Positions 44,626-52,732 of a stretch of DNA of 64,000 nucleotides are shown piece by piece; position 1 is the first letter of the stretch; each line of letters begins with the position of its first letter. Made by a program: the position numbers and the translations under genes. This stretch comes from Anaerolineales bacterium (lineage in GTDB: Bacteria > Chloroflexota > Anaerolineae > Anaerolineales > Villigracilaceae): NCBI GenBank assembly GCA_020634895.1, contig JACKAV010000001.1, positions 484,037-548,036 on the forward strand. The letters are read 5' to 3'. The notes beneath the pieces were generated by a model that had not been told where the DNA came from, did no database searches, and was given only the letters and a program-made list of their open reading frames with translations.

Positions 44626-46073
44626 TAGAACGGACCAAGTTTGATCGCGACAGCGATTCCCAAAAAGACAATAGTAGCGAGGACAACCCAAAGCCAGAGT
44701 TTGGCGGTCCAGCGCAGCCATTTGGGGTAGCTGACCACGGTCAGCCCGAGGCTGATGAGCAGGACGGGGTTGGTGGGGTAGGCGAGGTTGGAGAAGCCGT
44801 CGCCGAAGATGTAGGCGAGTACGGCGGTTTGGCGCGTGACGCCAATGATGTCGGCGAGGGGCAGGATGATGGGCATCATCAGGAAGGCTTTGGCGGAGCC
44901 GGAGGCGATGAAGAACTCGATTCCCAGGGCAAGCACGTAAATGACCACTGCAGCGGGAAATGCTCCCAATTGTTTTACCGGCTCTGCTGCCGCGTGCAGA
45001 ATGGTATCCGTCGCGCCGCCTGAGTCAATGATGTAACGGATGCTGGCTGCCATCAGGATGAGCGGGATTGATGGAAGGAGTCCCTGCCAGCCTTCGGTAA
45101 GTCCCTGCCAGACCTTTTTGCCGCCTGCGCCAGAGATGAAACCAGCACCCAATCCGCCAATGAGGAAAAGGATGCCCACGATGGGCAACACATATGTTGA
45201 GAGGGCAGGGATGAACGGAGACGACAACATGGATGCAAAAATGAGCAGCATGAAAATGCCGAAGAAGCCCATGGCTCGATTTTGCTTCGGGTCTTCCTCG
45301 ATCAAAGAGGCGTCTGTGTCTTTGTACTTTGCCCGTTCCGCGCTGTCTTCGGCATGGATAATGGATGCCTGCGGGTTCTTGTCGATCTTCCGCGCATAGG
45401 AAGAAAGGAAAAGCATAAAGATGAGATAGATGGTAATGAAGATGATGATGTGCAGCCATGCGCCCGATGCGAACGGCAAACCGGCAAGCTGCTGTGATAC
45501 GCCCAGTGTATACGGATTCGAGATCGCGGCGGAAAAGCCCATGTTCGTGGCAAGGATGGACATGCCCAGCCCAACGAGCGCGTCCCAGCCGAGGGAATAG
45601 GCGAGCGCGATCATCACTGGTACAAGCAATACAATGGTTTCGAATATTCCAAGAGTGGCGCCGAGGAACATGAACGCAAACGAGACCACCCATAGAAGCG
45701 CGTATTTATTATTTTGAAACCGCCGCACGATGCGCCCGATAAAGGCTTTTAGTGTGCCGGTCTTATCCATTACGGCGATGGCGCCGCCCGCAAAGAACAA
45801 CACCACGATGATTACGATAACCGTCAACCCGGCTTCACTGCCGAGAACTTCGATCGGCGCAACGAACCAGCGCCAGACTGGATAATCAGGATGTTCGATG
45901 AATTGGAAAGAGGCAGGGTCGATCGATTCGCGCCCGTCCACTTCGATGCGGGTGTAATGTCCGGCAGGGATGACAAGGGTCAATATCCCTGCGAACATCA
46001 TCAATACAAATAGAATCACTACGGATTGAACGAATGCCCGAATGCCGATCTGAGCGCCTGCTTTTTGTTCCAT
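44625..46073 (-). CDS. YfcC-family membrane transporter
   Basis: 482 aa with about twelve membrane helices. Family features include LTLVIPAGHYTRIEVDGRESIDP after the first helix, FMFLGATLGIFETIVLLVP, a conserved SNPYTLGVSQQLAGLP loop and the C-terminal GDGFSNLAYPTNPVLLISLG. YfcC proteins are related to ArcD/dicarboxylate-type carriers and are thought to move amino acids, peptides or carboxylates. Translational coupling with the M14-like peptidase suggests uptake of a small peptide or acylated amino acid that the peptidase then cleaves; this is an inference. Confidence 0.85.
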   Translation of the reverse strand: MEQKAGAQIGIRAFVQSVVILFVLMMFAGILTLVIPAGHYTRIEVDGRESIDPASFQFIEHPDYPVWRWFVAPIEVLGSEAGLTVIVIIVVLFFAGGAIAVMDKTGTLKAFIGRIVRRFQNNKYALLWVVSFAFMFLGATLGIFETIVLLVPVMIALAYSLGWDALVGLGMSILATNMGFSAAISNPYTLGVSQQLAGLPFASGAWLHIIIFITIYLIFMLFLSSYARKIDKNPQASIIHAEDSAERAKYKDTDASLIEEDPKQNRAMGFFGIFMLLIFASMLSSPFIPALSTYVLPIVGILFLIGGLGAGFISGAGGKKVWQGLTEGWQGLLPSIPLILMAASIRYIIDSGGATDTILHAAAEPVKQLGAFPAAVVIYVLALGIEFFIASGSAKAFLMMPIILPLADIIGVTRQTAVLAYIFGDGFSNLAYPTNPVLLISLGLTVVSYPKWLRWTAKLWLWVVLATIVFLGIAVAIKLGPF

Positions 46074-46106
46074 GATTGTCTCCTTGATGGGATGATGGGA
46101 GACAAT

Positions 46107-46730
46107 TTACCACAAACTTGCAGGAACGTTTGTTAATTTAATTTTTGTTGAAGCGGCTAAAACAGTTCGATAATATCCATGCCCTGCGCAGGACTTGCAA
46201 ATGGTCAGTCCATCTCGCATGATCTCGCGTTCGTTCATGATCTCTTCGCCGCACACATCGCAATTGACGCGCACGCCCGGTCTGGAAATGATCTGCTCCA
46301 CCGGCACGCTCAATGCGACTTCCTGAATGACCAGCATCTCTTCATCCGGCATGACTTGATACGCCTGCATCTGCGCGAAATAATGACGAGGCTCGCTCGG
46401 GGCGTGGACGCAGGCCTGTTGACGGACATCCAATCTTGGTGCCACGCGGACAGCGCGCCCGGTCTTCGCATCCACGAAGGTGGCGGCGACTTTGCCGTAA
46501 TCTTCCACGCGCAAGGTGCGGTGACCGACCGTGCAGTCTGTCGCAGCGATGACACCATCCACGAAACAGCCGTCCGTTTCGGAGATGACGAGCAATTGTT
46601 TCTTCGCAGGCGGTTCGTCGAAGCCGAGGGCGTTCATGCCAGCCACGCCGATACGCACGCCAAGGATCTGGCGCGGACAAAGATGCGAATGTTCGCGGAC
46701 GGATTTTTCGAGAAGCGGTTGAATGTCCAT
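46107..46730 (-). CDS. FmdE-family protein with C-terminal zinc finger
   Basis: 207 aa. The FmdE-type domain opens with SVREHSHLCPRQILGVRIGVAGM, followed by TDGCFVDGVIAATDCTVGHRTLR with the conserved cysteines. The C-terminus has a CxxC-x~17-CxxC zinc finger (CDVCGEE and ICKSCAG). FmdE was named for formylmethanofuran dehydrogenase, but bacterial homologues are linked with molybdenum or tungsten enzymes; no such dehydrogenase lies nearby. The start at 46730 is chosen because the longer reading crosses a terminator and a riboswitch-like RNA. That leader suggests expression responds to molybdenum cofactor. Confidence 0.88.
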   Translation of the reverse strand: MDIQPLLEKSVREHSHLCPRQILGVRIGVAGMNALGFDEPPAKKQLLVISETDGCFVDGVIAATDCTVGHRTLRVEDYGKVAATFVDAKTGRAVRVAPRLDVRQQACVHAPSEPRHYFAQMQAYQVMPDEEMLVIQEVALSVPVEQIISRPGVRVNCDVCGEEIMNEREIMRDGLTICKSCAGHGYYRTVLAASTKIKLTNVPASLW

Positions 46731-46740
46731 GATGGTTCTC

Positions 46741-46779
46741 CAAACAAAAGAGGCTGTCTCCGGGAAAAGAGACAGCCTC
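46741..46779 (-). terminator. Leader terminator upstream of FmdE gene
   Basis: A perfect 11-bp stem (GAGGCTGTCTC and complement) with an 8-nt loop, then TTTTGTTTG on the minus strand. It lies between the riboswitch-like element and the FmdE start codon, so it can act only as an attenuator of that gene. Confidence 0.88.
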
Positions 46780-46794
46780 ATGAAAATACAATGA

Positions 46795-46916
46795 CGCCTG
46801 TTTCTCCTTTCCAAATGCGGGGGGCTGGAGCGTTTCCGCGCCAACCGGGACAATTCACAAGAAACTGTCTGTCCTGCCGCCATGCGGATTCGTTTAGGCG
46901 GTCAGGCTTCGGAGTG
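46795..46916 (-). promoter_or_regulatory. Probable molybdenum-cofactor (Moco) riboswitch
   Basis: The leader RNA begins CACTCCGAAGCCTG and ends near CCGCATTTGGAAAGG. From memory this matches the Moco RNA of E. coli moaA, which begins CACTCTAGCCTCTG and ends CCGTATCTGGAAAGG. Predicted stems are CCTGaCCGCC with GGCGGcAGG, GGACA with TGTCC, and GGTTGGcGCG closed by a GAAA loop with CGCtCCAGCC, followed by the conserved GGAAAGG. A terminator follows 16 bases later. This fits transcription attenuation by cofactor. A tungsten-cofactor variant or a chance resemblance remains possible. Confidence 0.6.
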
Positions 46917-46995
46917 TTTTAAGTTTACAGTAAATTCACTTAAAAAGGCATTGATAAAAAACGGTTTTCTTAAGGATGATTGTCACGGGCTTGAG

Positions 46996-47661
46996 TTATC
47001 CGCCGCAGCTGGAACTGGAACCTTTGGGCGTAGAGCCGTCTAACGTGACGGTCACTTCGTAATGATCGTCTTTGGCTTCGTGAAATTCGCCGAATCCGCG
47101 ATAGGCTGCGATCTTGCCGAGGTTGACTGCTTCCTGTTCGCGTTCCACGATGAGTTTCAACTCCTTTTCAGGGTAATTATTCAACGTGGATTTCAACTGG
47201 TGCATCGCATCCGGCACGGGCAGGGAGCGGCGCGAGTCGAGCGGCATGCCGCGCGTATCGAGTACGCCATCCTTCAAATTGAGCGGGATGCGGTATTCCT
47301 TTGTCAGCCGTTGGTTGGACTTTTTCCAATCCTCTTTGGAGAGGGTTGGGCTGCCGAACAACGTGCAGTGACAGGTGCCGTATTCGGCGATTTCGTCATC
47401 GAGGAATTTGCAGGGACATAACATGCGGTTGTCCAGTTTCGGGTCGCCGGATGGCTCGAAGCACGGACAGTAACGCTTTTCGAATGTCTCTTCCATTTCG
47501 CTCAGCCAGATCTCGAGATTGGTATGCATCATCCAATCGGGGTTGAGCGCGTAATTTTTCTTTTCAGCAAATTTGCGGATCCAGGTATCCTGTTTTTTGA
47601 CCTGGTCACGGAATTTCCACCAGTCGCGGAAAAAGCCGATCATCATTTTGAGCATGCTCAT
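46996..47661 (-). CDS. Ferredoxin:thioredoxin reductase-like (FTR beta-type) protein
   Basis: 221 aa. The catalytic FTR cysteine pattern is present as YCPCFEPSG, MLCPCKFLDD and GTCHCTLFGS, i.e. CPC, CPC, CHC with family spacing, which holds a 4Fe-4S cluster beside a redox disulfide. Such enzymes use reduced ferredoxin to reduce thioredoxin-like disulfides. An extended C-terminal region (about residues 130-221) ends in KGSSSSCGG, an unusual extra Cys. The start at 47661 is chosen because GGAGG lies at the right distance just before it. No thioredoxin gene is adjacent. Confidence 0.85.
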   Translation of the reverse strand: MSMLKMMIGFFRDWWKFRDQVKKQDTWIRKFAEKKNYALNPDWMMHTNLEIWLSEMEETFEKRYCPCFEPSGDPKLDNRMLCPCKFLDDEIAEYGTCHCTLFGSPTLSKEDWKKSNQRLTKEYRIPLNLKDGVLDTRGMPLDSRRSLPVPDAMHQLKSTLNNYPEKELKLIVEREQEAVNLGKIAAYRGFGEFHEAKDDHYEVTVTLDGSTPKGSSSSCGG

Positions 47662-47775
47662 GGGAACCTCCATTTTGTGTGTGAATTTTTGTGGGAACGA
47701 TGTCGTGCATGAAATTCACCCAACGGAGGAGGACGGGCAGAAAGGTTTTTTGTGAAGGAAAAGGTATATACGGAC

Positions 47776-47809
47776 ATAAAAAGAACAGCCGCCTGCACAC
47801 AGACGGCTG
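47776..47809 (-). terminator. Terminator of the respiratory operon
   Basis: CAGCCG and CGGCTG form the stem, followed on the minus strand by TTCTTTTTAT. It lies about 115 bases past the stop of the Rieske gene, the last gene of the operon. Confidence 0.7.
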
Positions 47810-47923
47810 CCCATGCCCGTGAGAGTTAAAGGGTCATGCGTCCATCTGTGCGGCAGGAATGGGACGCATCCAGCGTCCATTCTGGCGAAATTCAAAGAGA
47901 GTTGAGAAATGTGTTGAACATAA

Positions 47924-48340
47924 TTAATCGATATGCAGAATGAGTCTGTCGTCGTTTGTTATTTCGATGCGCAGTGAAGCCAAATGTTGCACAGCAGGAC
48001 CATGCATCACGCTGCCGTCTTTATCGAAGCGCGAGCCGTGGCAGGGACAGGTGAAGCCGTCCGTTTTTTCTTCCACGGTGCAGCCGAGGTGCGTACAGGT
48101 CAAACTCAAGGCGGAGAATCCGCTTTCGGTGTGGAGCAACACAGCCGGAACGTCAGAGAGAAGCGTGCGTGAGTTTAGGGGAAAGTCTGAGGCGGCACCC
48201 AGGTCAAATTCCGTTTTAGGTTTGGGGTTGGGGTCGTAATCCAAAAAACGAAGCAAGCCGCCAATGGCGAGCGCGCTGCTGAGATAGAGAAATCCATCGC
48301 GGGCGAGTTTGAGAAGATCACGGCGGGAAAGGTCGGTCAT
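47924..48340 (-). CDS. Rieske 2Fe-2S protein of a bc-type complex
   Basis: 138 aa. A twin-arginine motif (LSRRDLLKLARDG) precedes one hydrophobic helix, so the folded protein is probably Tat-exported and stays anchored. The cluster-binding motifs are CTHLGC (Cys82, His84, Cys87) and CPCHGS (Cys98, Cys100, His101). It would move electrons from quinol at cytochrome b to a c-type cytochrome. The ATG at 48340 overlaps the stop of the multihaem cytochrome gene (ATGA), so these are coupled. Together with cytochrome b two genes upstream, it forms the core of a bc complex. Confidence 0.93.
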   Translation of the reverse strand: MTDLSRRDLLKLARDGFLYLSSALAIGGLLRFLDYDPNPKPKTEFDLGAASDFPLNSRTLLSDVPAVLLHTESGFSALSLTCTHLGCTVEEKTDGFTCPCHGSRFDKDGSVMHGPAVQHLASLRIEITNDDRLILHID

Positions 48341-49590
48341 GGTTGGCGCTCCACGGCATGGCATTCATGGCAGTAGGATGACGATTGGTCTTCGCCCGAT
48401 TGCGTGCAGTGACTGCCCATGACCGGTTTGAACGTGAAATACTGGTTGGTTGCCTTGCCGATCATTTCGTAGGTTCCATCACGCAGCACTTTCGTGTTCC
48501 AAAGCGGTTCGCCTTTTTCGGTCACAATGATCGTGTCGCCGAGTTGTAAATCCACAACGGGGTTGAGAAATGCGAGTCTGAACGCAATGTCGTTCGGGTC
48601 GGTTAGTGTTTTGGTCAGCGGAAGTTCAGTTGGCGTGCCGTGACAGGTTTTGCACTGCACGTACTCGATGCTTTTCTGATTGGCATGAATGTCACCGTCG
48701 CCCATGGCTTCGTCGCGGGTGTGGCAGTCCACGCAATCGAGCGTGTATTCGCATTGGGTGAACTGCGCGATGGGTTGGTAATAATCGTCGATGCGTTGTG
48801 TCGGGTGATCGTCACGCTCAACAAAGGTCATTGAACGAAGATCGTAATTGCCGCGGTTGTGGCAGGTGTTGCATTGTGCGTAAGAGATGGCAGTGGTGAG
48901 TGTGTGAATTTTGCCCTCACCCCAACCCTCTCCCGAGGAGAGAGGGGGCGCAGGAGAATGACAGGCAGCGCAGCCGGTCTGACGTGCGTAAGCATCGCCT
49001 TCACGCGGTTCGGCGCGGAGGTGACAGGTGAGACATTCTTCGCCAAATTTTTGGATGCTGGGGTTTGTTTCGCTGGCAGGGTCGAATGGGGCGAGTGACG
49101 TGATACCGGTTTGCGTCTGGTCGTCGGTCACAGCGCTGATGCCGAAGTGCGCGTTCAAGTCGGTTTGCGCGCCGAACGTATAGCGGATATTTGCGATCGC
49201 GCCCGCATACGTGGATTGGACGCTGGTCATCACGCGCTGGATGTGGTTGCGGTCATCCGCTTCACTGCCGGAATGACAGTTGCTCCCGCCACAGGAGGCT
49301 TCCACTACGCTGAGGTCGGATGGATTCGCCCCTCCGCGCATGGTACTGTGAGCAAGGTCAGCGTTCAAGGCGAGGCGTTCGCCTCCGTGGCAGGTCACAC
49401 AGCCAAAGGTCACGGTCGGATGCGACGGGCTGATGTCGGGCACGTCCGCGTGACAGGTAATGCAATATTCAGGTTGACCCGTCAACGTGGGGATCAATTC
49501 CACTGGTTTGGGTCCGCGCGAACTCATCCACCAGGCGAAGGCAAGTGTGAGGAGCAGCAGACCGGAAGCAATCGTAAGTATCTTTTTCAT
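48337..49590 (-). CDS. Multihaem cytochrome c with nine haem motifs
   Basis: 417 aa with an N-terminal membrane helix (about 3-22). Eight CxxCH haem motifs are readable (CITCH, CVTCH, CLTCH, CAACH, CNTCH, CVDCH, CKTCH, CHECH), and the third motif has an unusual CGGSNCH (four residues between cysteines), nine in all. The protein is probably anchored and faces the periplasm. It sits between cytochrome b and the Rieske gene, in the place of cytochrome c1 or f, so it likely takes electrons from the Rieske protein. Residues 214-228 (PLSSGEGWGEGK) coincide with an interspersed palindromic repeat. Confidence 0.9.
   Translation of the reverse strand: MKKILTIASGLLLLTLAFAWWMSSRGPKPVELIPTLTGQPEYCITCHADVPDISPSHPTVTFGCVTCHGGERLALNADLAHSTMRGGANPSDLSVVEASCGGSNCHSGSEADDRNHIQRVMTSVQSTYAGAIANIRYTFGAQTDLNAHFGISAVTDDQTQTGITSLAPFDPASETNPSIQKFGEECLTCHLRAEPREGDAYARQTGCAACHSPAPPLSSGEGWGEGKIHTLTTAISYAQCNTCHNRGNYDLRSMTFVERDDHPTQRIDDYYQPIAQFTQCEYTLDCVDCHTRDEAMGDGDIHANQKSIEYVQCKTCHGTPTELPLTKTLTDPNDIAFRLAFLNPVVDLQLGDTIIVTEKGEPLWNTKVLRDGTYEMIGKATNQYFTFKPVMGSHCTQSGEDQSSSYCHECHAVERQP
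48912..48953. repeat. Palindromic repeat in frame inside the multihaem cytochrome
   Basis: CCCTCACCCCAACCCTCTCCC and GGAGAGAGGGGGCG form a GC-rich imperfect palindrome; the same type lies between genes at 61792-61864. It is read as PLSSGEGWGEGK between the CAACH and CNTCH haem motifs. Confidence 0.75.
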
Positions 49591-49597
49591 GGGACGA

Positions 49598-50626
49598 TTA
49601 AGTGAGCACCATCATCAGGGTCAACACAATGACGATAAGTGCGATGGCGATGATGATGATCTGCGCGAGCCGATTGGACTTTGGAAACCAACTTCCAATG
49701 TCGGCGTCGGCAGGTTCGGGGAGAATATAAGGGATGAGTGCTGTGAGTGTTAGAACGGCAAAGGGGATCAGCACACCAAAAAGAAATGGATCGCCCCATT
49801 TGAGCATTTGCTGAACCCAAAGGAAGAACCACGGCGCGCGCGCCTCTTCTGTGACGATGGGTTTGCCCGTCATTGCGGCTGCGATCGGCGCAGGCAGGAA
49901 AATGGACATCAAAATAAGAACGATGCTTACAACAAAAATTTGAAGCACTTCGCGGCGGACGAGTTCATTGCGTGAGATGCGCTCGTTGTCTGTCCGCAAC
50001 TGCGGCGGCGGGACGGCGATCCCGCCATCGCGACGGACGCGAAACGCGTGCCAGACTCCCAGAATAAGAACGAAGATGGTCAGCCCGAAAATGTGCCAGG
50101 TATAAAACCGCAGCAGTGCGGTGTTGCAGGCTTCCCCTCCGCCGACAGCGATGCGGAAAAGAAAGTCACCGATGAGCGGAATGGTCTTGAGAAGGTTCGT
50201 CCCGGTGACGAGCGGGTAGCAAATACCCTCGTCCCAGCGTAGGATGTAGCCGGTGAAATCCAGCAGAATGGCTAGGACGAATACTCCCAGCCCGAGCAGA
50301 TAATTGAAGCGCCGCGGACGTCCGTATGAAGCGGTGAAGACAACGCGTAGGAGATGAATGGCAGAAACGATCAATAATAGCTGTGCCGACCAGTAATGCA
50401 GGTTGCGAACAAATCCCCCAAATGGAACGTGATAAGTAATGGTTTGAACCGAAAGCGCCGCCTCCTGTGGGTTGGGAACGTAATAGAACATTTCCAGAAT
50501 TCCCGTCACACCAAGTATGAGCATCAGGAGGATGGCTGTCCCGCCAGCGCCGAGGGTATGCCGCCAGCGCGATTGCACGGCTGGAATGGTCGGCGGGTGC
50601 AGGTGATGAAAGAAGGAGGGGCGCAT
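49598..50626 (-). CDS. Cytochrome b (b6-type) subunit of a bc complex
   Basis: 342 aa, eight or nine membrane helices. The haem-ligating His pairs have 13 residues between them in helix B (LHYWSAQLLLIVSAIHL) and 14 in helix D (WHIFGLTIFVLILGVWHAF); fourteen is the b6-type spacing. A quinol-site region corresponding to PEWY reads APWFFLW. The C-terminal helices are fused, as in bc1 rather than split as in b6f. It starts the three-gene bc module, followed by the multihaem cytochrome 7 bases on. Confidence 0.92.
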   Translation of the reverse strand: MRPSFFHHLHPPTIPAVQSRWRHTLGAGGTAILLMLILGVTGILEMFYYVPNPQEAALSVQTITYHVPFGGFVRNLHYWSAQLLLIVSAIHLLRVVFTASYGRPRRFNYLLGLGVFVLAILLDFTGYILRWDEGICYPLVTGTNLLKTIPLIGDFLFRIAVGGGEACNTALLRFYTWHIFGLTIFVLILGVWHAFRVRRDGGIAVPPPQLRTDNERISRNELVRREVLQIFVVSIVLILMSIFLPAPIAAAMTGKPIVTEEARAPWFFLWVQQMLKWGDPFLFGVLIPFAVLTLTALIPYILPEPADADIGSWFPKSNRLAQIIIIAIALIVIVLTLMMVLT

Positions 50627-50673
50627 AATGCTTTGATTTTACCTAACAATAAAGGAGAAAGTCCCGCCCTGAG

Positions 50674-50707
50674 TCTCCGCCCATGAAGGTCACTTCACGG
50701 GCGGAGA
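50674..50707. repeat. Long hairpin between Psr and bc modules
   Basis: TCTCCGCCC and GGGCGGAGA make a 9-bp stem extended by ATGAAG/TTCAC bases inside. No T-run follows on the minus strand, so read-through from the molybdoenzyme genes into the cytochrome b gene remains likely. It may be an mRNA-processing or stabilising hairpin. Confidence 0.6.
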
Positions 50708-50750
50708 TAAAATCTTAAGTCTTGCTTCTTAATTTCACGAAGATAAAGAA

Positions 50751-51938
50751 CTAGTCTCCTGCGTGAGCAGCAGCGGGGTGTTCATCTTCGAAAACAGGGA
50801 AGTACTTGGCGAGCAGACCGAATGCCATGATACCGGCAGAGAAGATACCAATGGAAACGGCAACTTCAGGCAGGGTCGGAACGTATTTGACGTTGCTCAT
50901 GAAGGTCGGCAGGTAGTACAGTGGATCGGGGTGTTTGACCGCGAACCAGCTGACGTTGAAGCGGTTCAGGATCAACCCAAGCAGGGTCACAACCGCGCCT
51001 GTGAGCAGACGGTTCGGATTCACACGGTTCGTTTTGAACGAGAACCAGACGATCGGGAAGATCACGCCGATCAGGATCTCAGCCCAGAAGAGAACACTCA
51101 TGGTTCCGCTGGTGAAGAGTAGTCCCAACTCACCGGCTACTGCCAATTCACCGAACTTGAGCACGAGATAAACGCCGAGCGCAATGGGTAATGCCTTGGC
51201 AAGTTTTTCCAGCAGGTGAATTTCCAAGCCGCGCTGGAAGTAGCGGGAACTCATCGAGGATTCAAAGATGATCATCGAAAGTCCAACCGAGATCGCCGAA
51301 GTAAAGAACATGACCGGCAGGATGGGAGTCCACCAAAGCGGATGCAGCTTTGCGGGTTGAATGAGCAGCAGTGACCCAAGCGAGGATTGATGCAAGGTCG
51401 AGAGCACCACTCCGAGAATGACGAACGGCATGATGAACTTGTGGATGAGATGCGCAATATTGTGTAACTTGGGATAATTCTCCAATATCACGGGCGCGAA
51501 CTCAATGGCAAGTACGGTCAGGTAGCTCATCACGCAGATACCGATCTCCAATAGGACCGATGTGTGGTTCCAGTGGATCATCATGTACCAGATGCGCTCG
51601 GGGTGACCAAGGTCCACCAGCAGGGCGATGACGACCATGATGTAGCCGAGGAAGCCGGTCAACACCGAAGGGCGGAGTAAAGGTTTGAATTCCTTCAACT
51701 CGAAGATGTACACAACAGCAGCCATAACAAACGCACCGCTGCCGATGGCAACGCCTGTGAACAGGTCGAAGCTGATCCAGAAGCCCCACGGGTAGGAATT
51801 GCTCAAGTCACTGATGGGACCGATGCCGTAGGTGTAGCGGATCAAAGCGACCACGGCGGCAATTGCCATGAGTACGATCAGGATGGCGGGGAATAACCCG
51901 ATGCGGAGGAATTTTGGAAGGGTGATGTTCAGTTTCAT
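50751..51938 (-). CDS. NrfD/HybB-family quinone-interacting membrane subunit
   Basis: 395 aa with about ten membrane helices, matching the HybB/NrfD group that links a periplasmic oxidoreductase to the quinone pool. Features include SYPWGFWISFDLFTGVAIGSGAF, VALLVDLGHPERIWYMM and SSLGSLLLIQPAKLHPLWW. The start overlaps the stop of the Fe-S subunit gene (ATGA). It is the membrane partner of the molybdopterin oxidoreductase and its Fe-S subunit, forming a PsrABC-like complex. Confidence 0.93.
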   Translation of the reverse strand: MKLNITLPKFLRIGLFPAILIVLMAIAAVVALIRYTYGIGPISDLSNSYPWGFWISFDLFTGVAIGSGAFVMAAVVYIFELKEFKPLLRPSVLTGFLGYIMVVIALLVDLGHPERIWYMMIHWNHTSVLLEIGICVMSYLTVLAIEFAPVILENYPKLHNIAHLIHKFIMPFVILGVVLSTLHQSSLGSLLLIQPAKLHPLWWTPILPVMFFTSAISVGLSMIIFESSMSSRYFQRGLEIHLLEKLAKALPIALGVYLVLKFGELAVAGELGLLFTSGTMSVLFWAEILIGVIFPIVWFSFKTNRVNPNRLLTGAVVTLLGLILNRFNVSWFAVKHPDPLYYLPTFMSNVKYVPTLPEVAVSIGIFSAGIMAFGLLAKYFPVFEDEHPAAAHAGD

Positions 51939-52723
51939 TTTTCGACCTCCGCCTTCTTTTCAGGCTTGGCTTCGCCTTCTTTTTCTTCCTTATTCTTGTT
52001 GTACATGTGGACGCCAGCCGCAACGCCGCTCAACACAGCGCCCCAACTGAGCGCGAACGGGATGGTCATTTCCATCACCTTTTCGCTGACTTCGTTGACA
52101 GGTGTTTCAGGAAGGGTGGGCAAGCCGAGTTCACTGAACGGAATGTGGGAGATGATCAGGTACGATGTGCCGCCGTTTTCCTTCTCGCCGTAGACGTGGT
52201 CAATGTAGCGGTCGGGGTGGGCAGCGATGCGGGCATGTGCCTTGGCGATGAGCTCTTCACGGTCGCCGTACTCGAGCGCGTCGGTGGGGCAGGTCTGCAC
52301 ACAGGCAGGTTCCTCGCCGTTGTAGATGCGCTGCGGGCAGAAGGTGCATTTGTCGATGAAAGCGCCGTCGATGATGCCCTTGTCGTAGTCGAAGTGCGGA
52401 ACGCCGAACGGACAGGCGTTCATGCAGTAGCGGCAGCCGATGCAGACATCGGGGTTGTAGGTCACAGGACCATCTTCCGCCTTGGTGTATGCGCCAACCG
52501 GGCACGCGGACATGCAGTCGGGGTGGTCGCAGTGCATGCAGTGATAGACCATTGTGCCGCGTTCAAGTTCGGGGTATTCGCCCTTGATGCCGATTCCAGC
52601 GACCCAAATGCGGGTCTTGTCCATCGGGATGTTGTTTTCCACACTGCATGCCACCATACAGGCGCGGCAGTCGATGCAGCGTGTGGCATCGAATAAATAT
52701 GCGTGGTGTTTGATTTCAGCCAT
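51935..52723 (-). CDS. Fe-S electron-transfer subunit (DmsB/PsrB/HybA type)
   Basis: 262 aa with cysteine motifs for four 4Fe-4S clusters: CIDCRACMVAC, CMHCDHPDCMSACP, CIGCRYCMNACPFG and CTFCPQR with CVQTCPTDAL. A C-terminal hydrophobic helix (about 218-240) and a charged Lys/Glu tail are HybA-like. It carries electrons between the molybdenum site and the NrfD-type membrane subunit. There is no signal peptide; it may be exported together with the Tat-targeted catalytic subunit. Its start is 9 bases after that gene's stop. Confidence 0.95.
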   Translation of the reverse strand: MAEIKHHAYLFDATRCIDCRACMVACSVENNIPMDKTRIWVAGIGIKGEYPELERGTMVYHCMHCDHPDCMSACPVGAYTKAEDGPVTYNPDVCIGCRYCMNACPFGVPHFDYDKGIIDGAFIDKCTFCPQRIYNGEEPACVQTCPTDALEYGDREELIAKAHARIAAHPDRYIDHVYGEKENGGTSYLIISHIPFSELGLPTLPETPVNEVSEKVMEMTIPFALSWGAVLSGVAAGVHMYNKNKEEKEGEAKPEKKAEVEK

Positions 52724-52732
52724 GGTTCACCT

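Noticed and set aside
44626..44721. 32-codon N-terminal extension of the M14-like peptidase
   Set aside because: It lies within the transporter gene in another frame; the GTG at the TAGTG overlap gives a normal DUF2817 start.
46731..46883. 51-codon N-terminal extension of the FmdE reading frame
   Set aside because: It passes through the terminator stem and riboswitch-like RNA and has no family match; the ATG at 46730 gives the normal N-terminus.
47838..47870. Hairpin ATGCGTCC/GGGACGCAT as a second terminator or small RNA
   Set aside because: No T-run and no promoter could be supported.
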